DNA of 8,047 nucleotides from NCBI GenBank assembly GCA_002171575.2, contig NHEI02000002.1:1-8047 (forward strand), in the 5' to 3' direction. The DNA comes from Flavobacteriaceae bacterium TMED81. GTDB lineage: Bacteria > Bacteroidota > Bacteroidia > Flavobacteriales > Flavobacteriaceae. A program made the translations under genes and the position numbers. The notes under the pieces were generated by a model. That model was not told where the DNA came from and did no database searches. It saw only the letters and a program-made list of their open reading frames with translations. Positions 6,941-8,047 of the stretch are shown piece after piece; within the stretch, counting starts at the first letter, position 1; each line of letters starts with the position of its first letter.

Positions 6941-7984
6941 CTATGGCTTTGCTATGCGACCAGAACTGTGGTCGTGGTTAGCTCCTGTTACACTGGACAA
7001 CACATTGATTTGATTTTCTTTTCGCAAAAGTCCTAAAAGTGCAAAGACCAGTGCCTCTTTGTAATCCACAATCGTGCGATCGGGGATTTCCAGAAAACAG
7101 CTTGTGTGCTGCTGGATTTGATGGATGAGAAAACGATTGTACGTGCCACCACCAGTGACCAAGCATTTGGTGGCTTTGCTTTTTGTCAGCGACATTCCAA
7201 TTTGAAAACCAATGTGTTTTGTATAGGTATGTAGCACCGTTTTTTCATCGTAGTTTGAAAGTAAAGGCAATAGCTGAGACTCTGTAAACTCTCTTGCCAA
7301 AGATTTGGGCGGATTGAACTCATAATAGTCAATATCGTTTAACTCGTTTAGCAATGATTCATCACAAGTTCCTTTCTGGGCGAGCAACCCCTGGTCATCG
7401 TATTCATAGCCGAGTTTTTGGGCAAAATGATTGAGTATGAGGTTACACGCTCCGATATCGTAGGCAATACGACTGTTTTGCATATCAAAAGATACGTTGG
7501 CAAATCCGCCAAGATTCAAACAGGCATCATAAGCATTAAAAAGAATAATATCTCCCATGGGAACTAGGGGAGCGCCTTGACCACCCAAAACCACATCTTG
7601 GGTTCTAAAATCATAAACGACTTGGATTCCGGTGTGTTTGGCAATTTCTTCTCCCGATCCAATTTGTTTTGTGATCCCTCGATTGGGTTCGTGAAACACA
7701 GTGTGTCCGTGGGAAGCAATCATATCAATAGGGGGGAGCGAATGTGTATTGATAAAGTCGGTAATCTGCTCTGCTAAAAACACGCCATACGCATTGTCAA
7801 GCGCATCGATTTCAGTTGTCGTGCCAAAGAATGCGTTTTCGAGTTTGGATTTCCATTCAGTAGAGTAAGGAACGGTTTGAGCAGCAAGAATTTGAAAGTC
7901 ATTGTGATTGTCAGCAAAACGGACACAGCAAAGATCGAGCCCATCCAAAGAAGTGCCACTCATCAGTCCTACAACAACAGACAT
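6941..7984 (-). CDS. anmK: Anhydro-N-acetylmuramic acid kinase
   Basis: AnmK opens and phosphorylates 1,6-anhydro-MurNAc released from peptidoglycan, using ATP, to give MurNAc-6-phosphate for cell-wall recycling; it acts in the cytoplasm. The 347-residue sequence carries the family's marks in order: GLMSGTSLDGLD (6-17, phosphate-binding loop of the ASKHA fold), ASHGHTVFH (90-98), DFRTQDVVLGGQGAPLVP (125-142), NLGGFANVS (157-165), YDIGACN (175-181) and TGGGTYN (277-283). Asp176 lies where the catalytic base of characterised AnmK enzymes is found. The length is slightly below the usual 350-370 residues but nothing essential is missing. The C-terminus (NVLSSVTGA and a short polar tail) resembles that of other Bacteroidota members. 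The ATG at 7984 lies four bases after the apparent stop of an upstream gene, and the DUF885 gene follows, which suggests an operon. No clear ribosome binding site precedes it, as is usual in this phylum. Confidence 0.95.
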   Translation of the reverse strand: MSVVVGLMSGTSLDGLDLCCVRFADNHNDFQILAAQTVPYSTEWKSKLENAFFGTTTEIDALDNAYGVFLAEQITDFINTHSLPPIDMIASHGHTVFHEPNRGITKQIGSGEEIAKHTGIQVVYDFRTQDVVLGGQGAPLVPMGDIILFNAYDACLNLGGFANVSFDMQNSRIAYDIGACNLILNHFAQKLGYEYDDQGLLAQKGTCDESLLNELNDIDYYEFNPPKSLAREFTESQLLPLLSNYDEKTVLHTYTKHIGFQIGMSLTKSKATKCLVTGGGTYNRFLIHQIQQHTSCFLEIPDRTIVDYKEALVFALLGLLRKENQINVLSSVTGANHDHSSGRIAKP

Positions 7985-7988
7985 TGAT

Positions 7989-8047
7989 TTACGAATTGAC
8001 CTGAGCGGATAAGTTTGCGATCGTAGCCGTTGGGTCAGATGCTGAAA
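7989..8047 (-). CDS. C-terminal end of an unidentified gene upstream of anmK (partial)
   Basis: One minus-strand frame entering at the window edge reads SASDPTATIANLSAQVNS and ends with TAA at 7991-7989, four bases before the anmK start. The composition (small and polar residues, no rare codons) looks like a protein tail, and the spacing is typical of adjacent genes in one operon. Another minus frame is also open here and runs into anmK without a stop, so the assignment is not certain. The piece is too short to name a family. Confidence 0.4.
   Translation of the reverse strand, partial: SASDPTATIANLSAQVNS

Noticed and set aside
6957..6974. Inverted repeat CGACCA / TGGTCG at the 3' end of anmK, considered as a terminator
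   Set aside because: It lies within the anmK coding sequence, has a stem of only six pairs and no following T run on the minus strand.

Overview
The window looks like a marine member of the Bacteroidota, probably class Flavobacteriia. The support is: signal peptides ending in A-Q or S-Q, low G+C, an outer-membrane DUF5916 protein, absence of clear Shine-Dalgarno sites, and the remains of a locus acting on sulfated polysaccharide. Every gene I can support is read on the minus strand, so transcription runs from high to low coordinates.

Right part (about 5130-8047), in order of transcription: the last codons of an unidentified gene, then anmK (anhydro-N-acetylmuramic acid kinase, cell-wall recycling), then a lipoprotein of the DUF885 family that looks like a zinc peptidase. 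All three are tightly spaced, intact as far as visible, and comparatively G+C-rich. They look like core genome.

Middle (2532-5057): one large gene for an outer-membrane protein with an N-terminal CBM9-like beta-sandwich and a C-terminal DUF5916 beta-barrel. It is followed by about 140 bases of very A+T-rich DNA holding a hairpin nested inside a second inverted repeat.

Left part (1-2390): an A+T-rich accessory region resembling an eroded carbohydrate-use locus. In order of transcription it holds (a) a sugar transporter of the GRP/RhaT-like type cut down to its first third and lacking a start codon, (b) an intact secreted (alpha/beta)8-barrel protein resembling GH50 beta-agarases but with both usual catalytic glutamates apparently replaced, (c) a 39-codon signal-peptide fragment starting 16 bases after it, and (d) at the window edge the N-terminus of a formylglycine-generating-enzyme (sulfatase-modifying factor) domain without a conventional start. 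FGE domains mature sulfatases, and GH50-like enzymes act on red-algal galactans, so together they suggest past or present use of a sulfated algal polysaccharide. The run of N-terminal gene stubs around one intact gene is the most unusual aspect of the window. I see no RNA gene, CRISPR array, insertion sequence or transposase.
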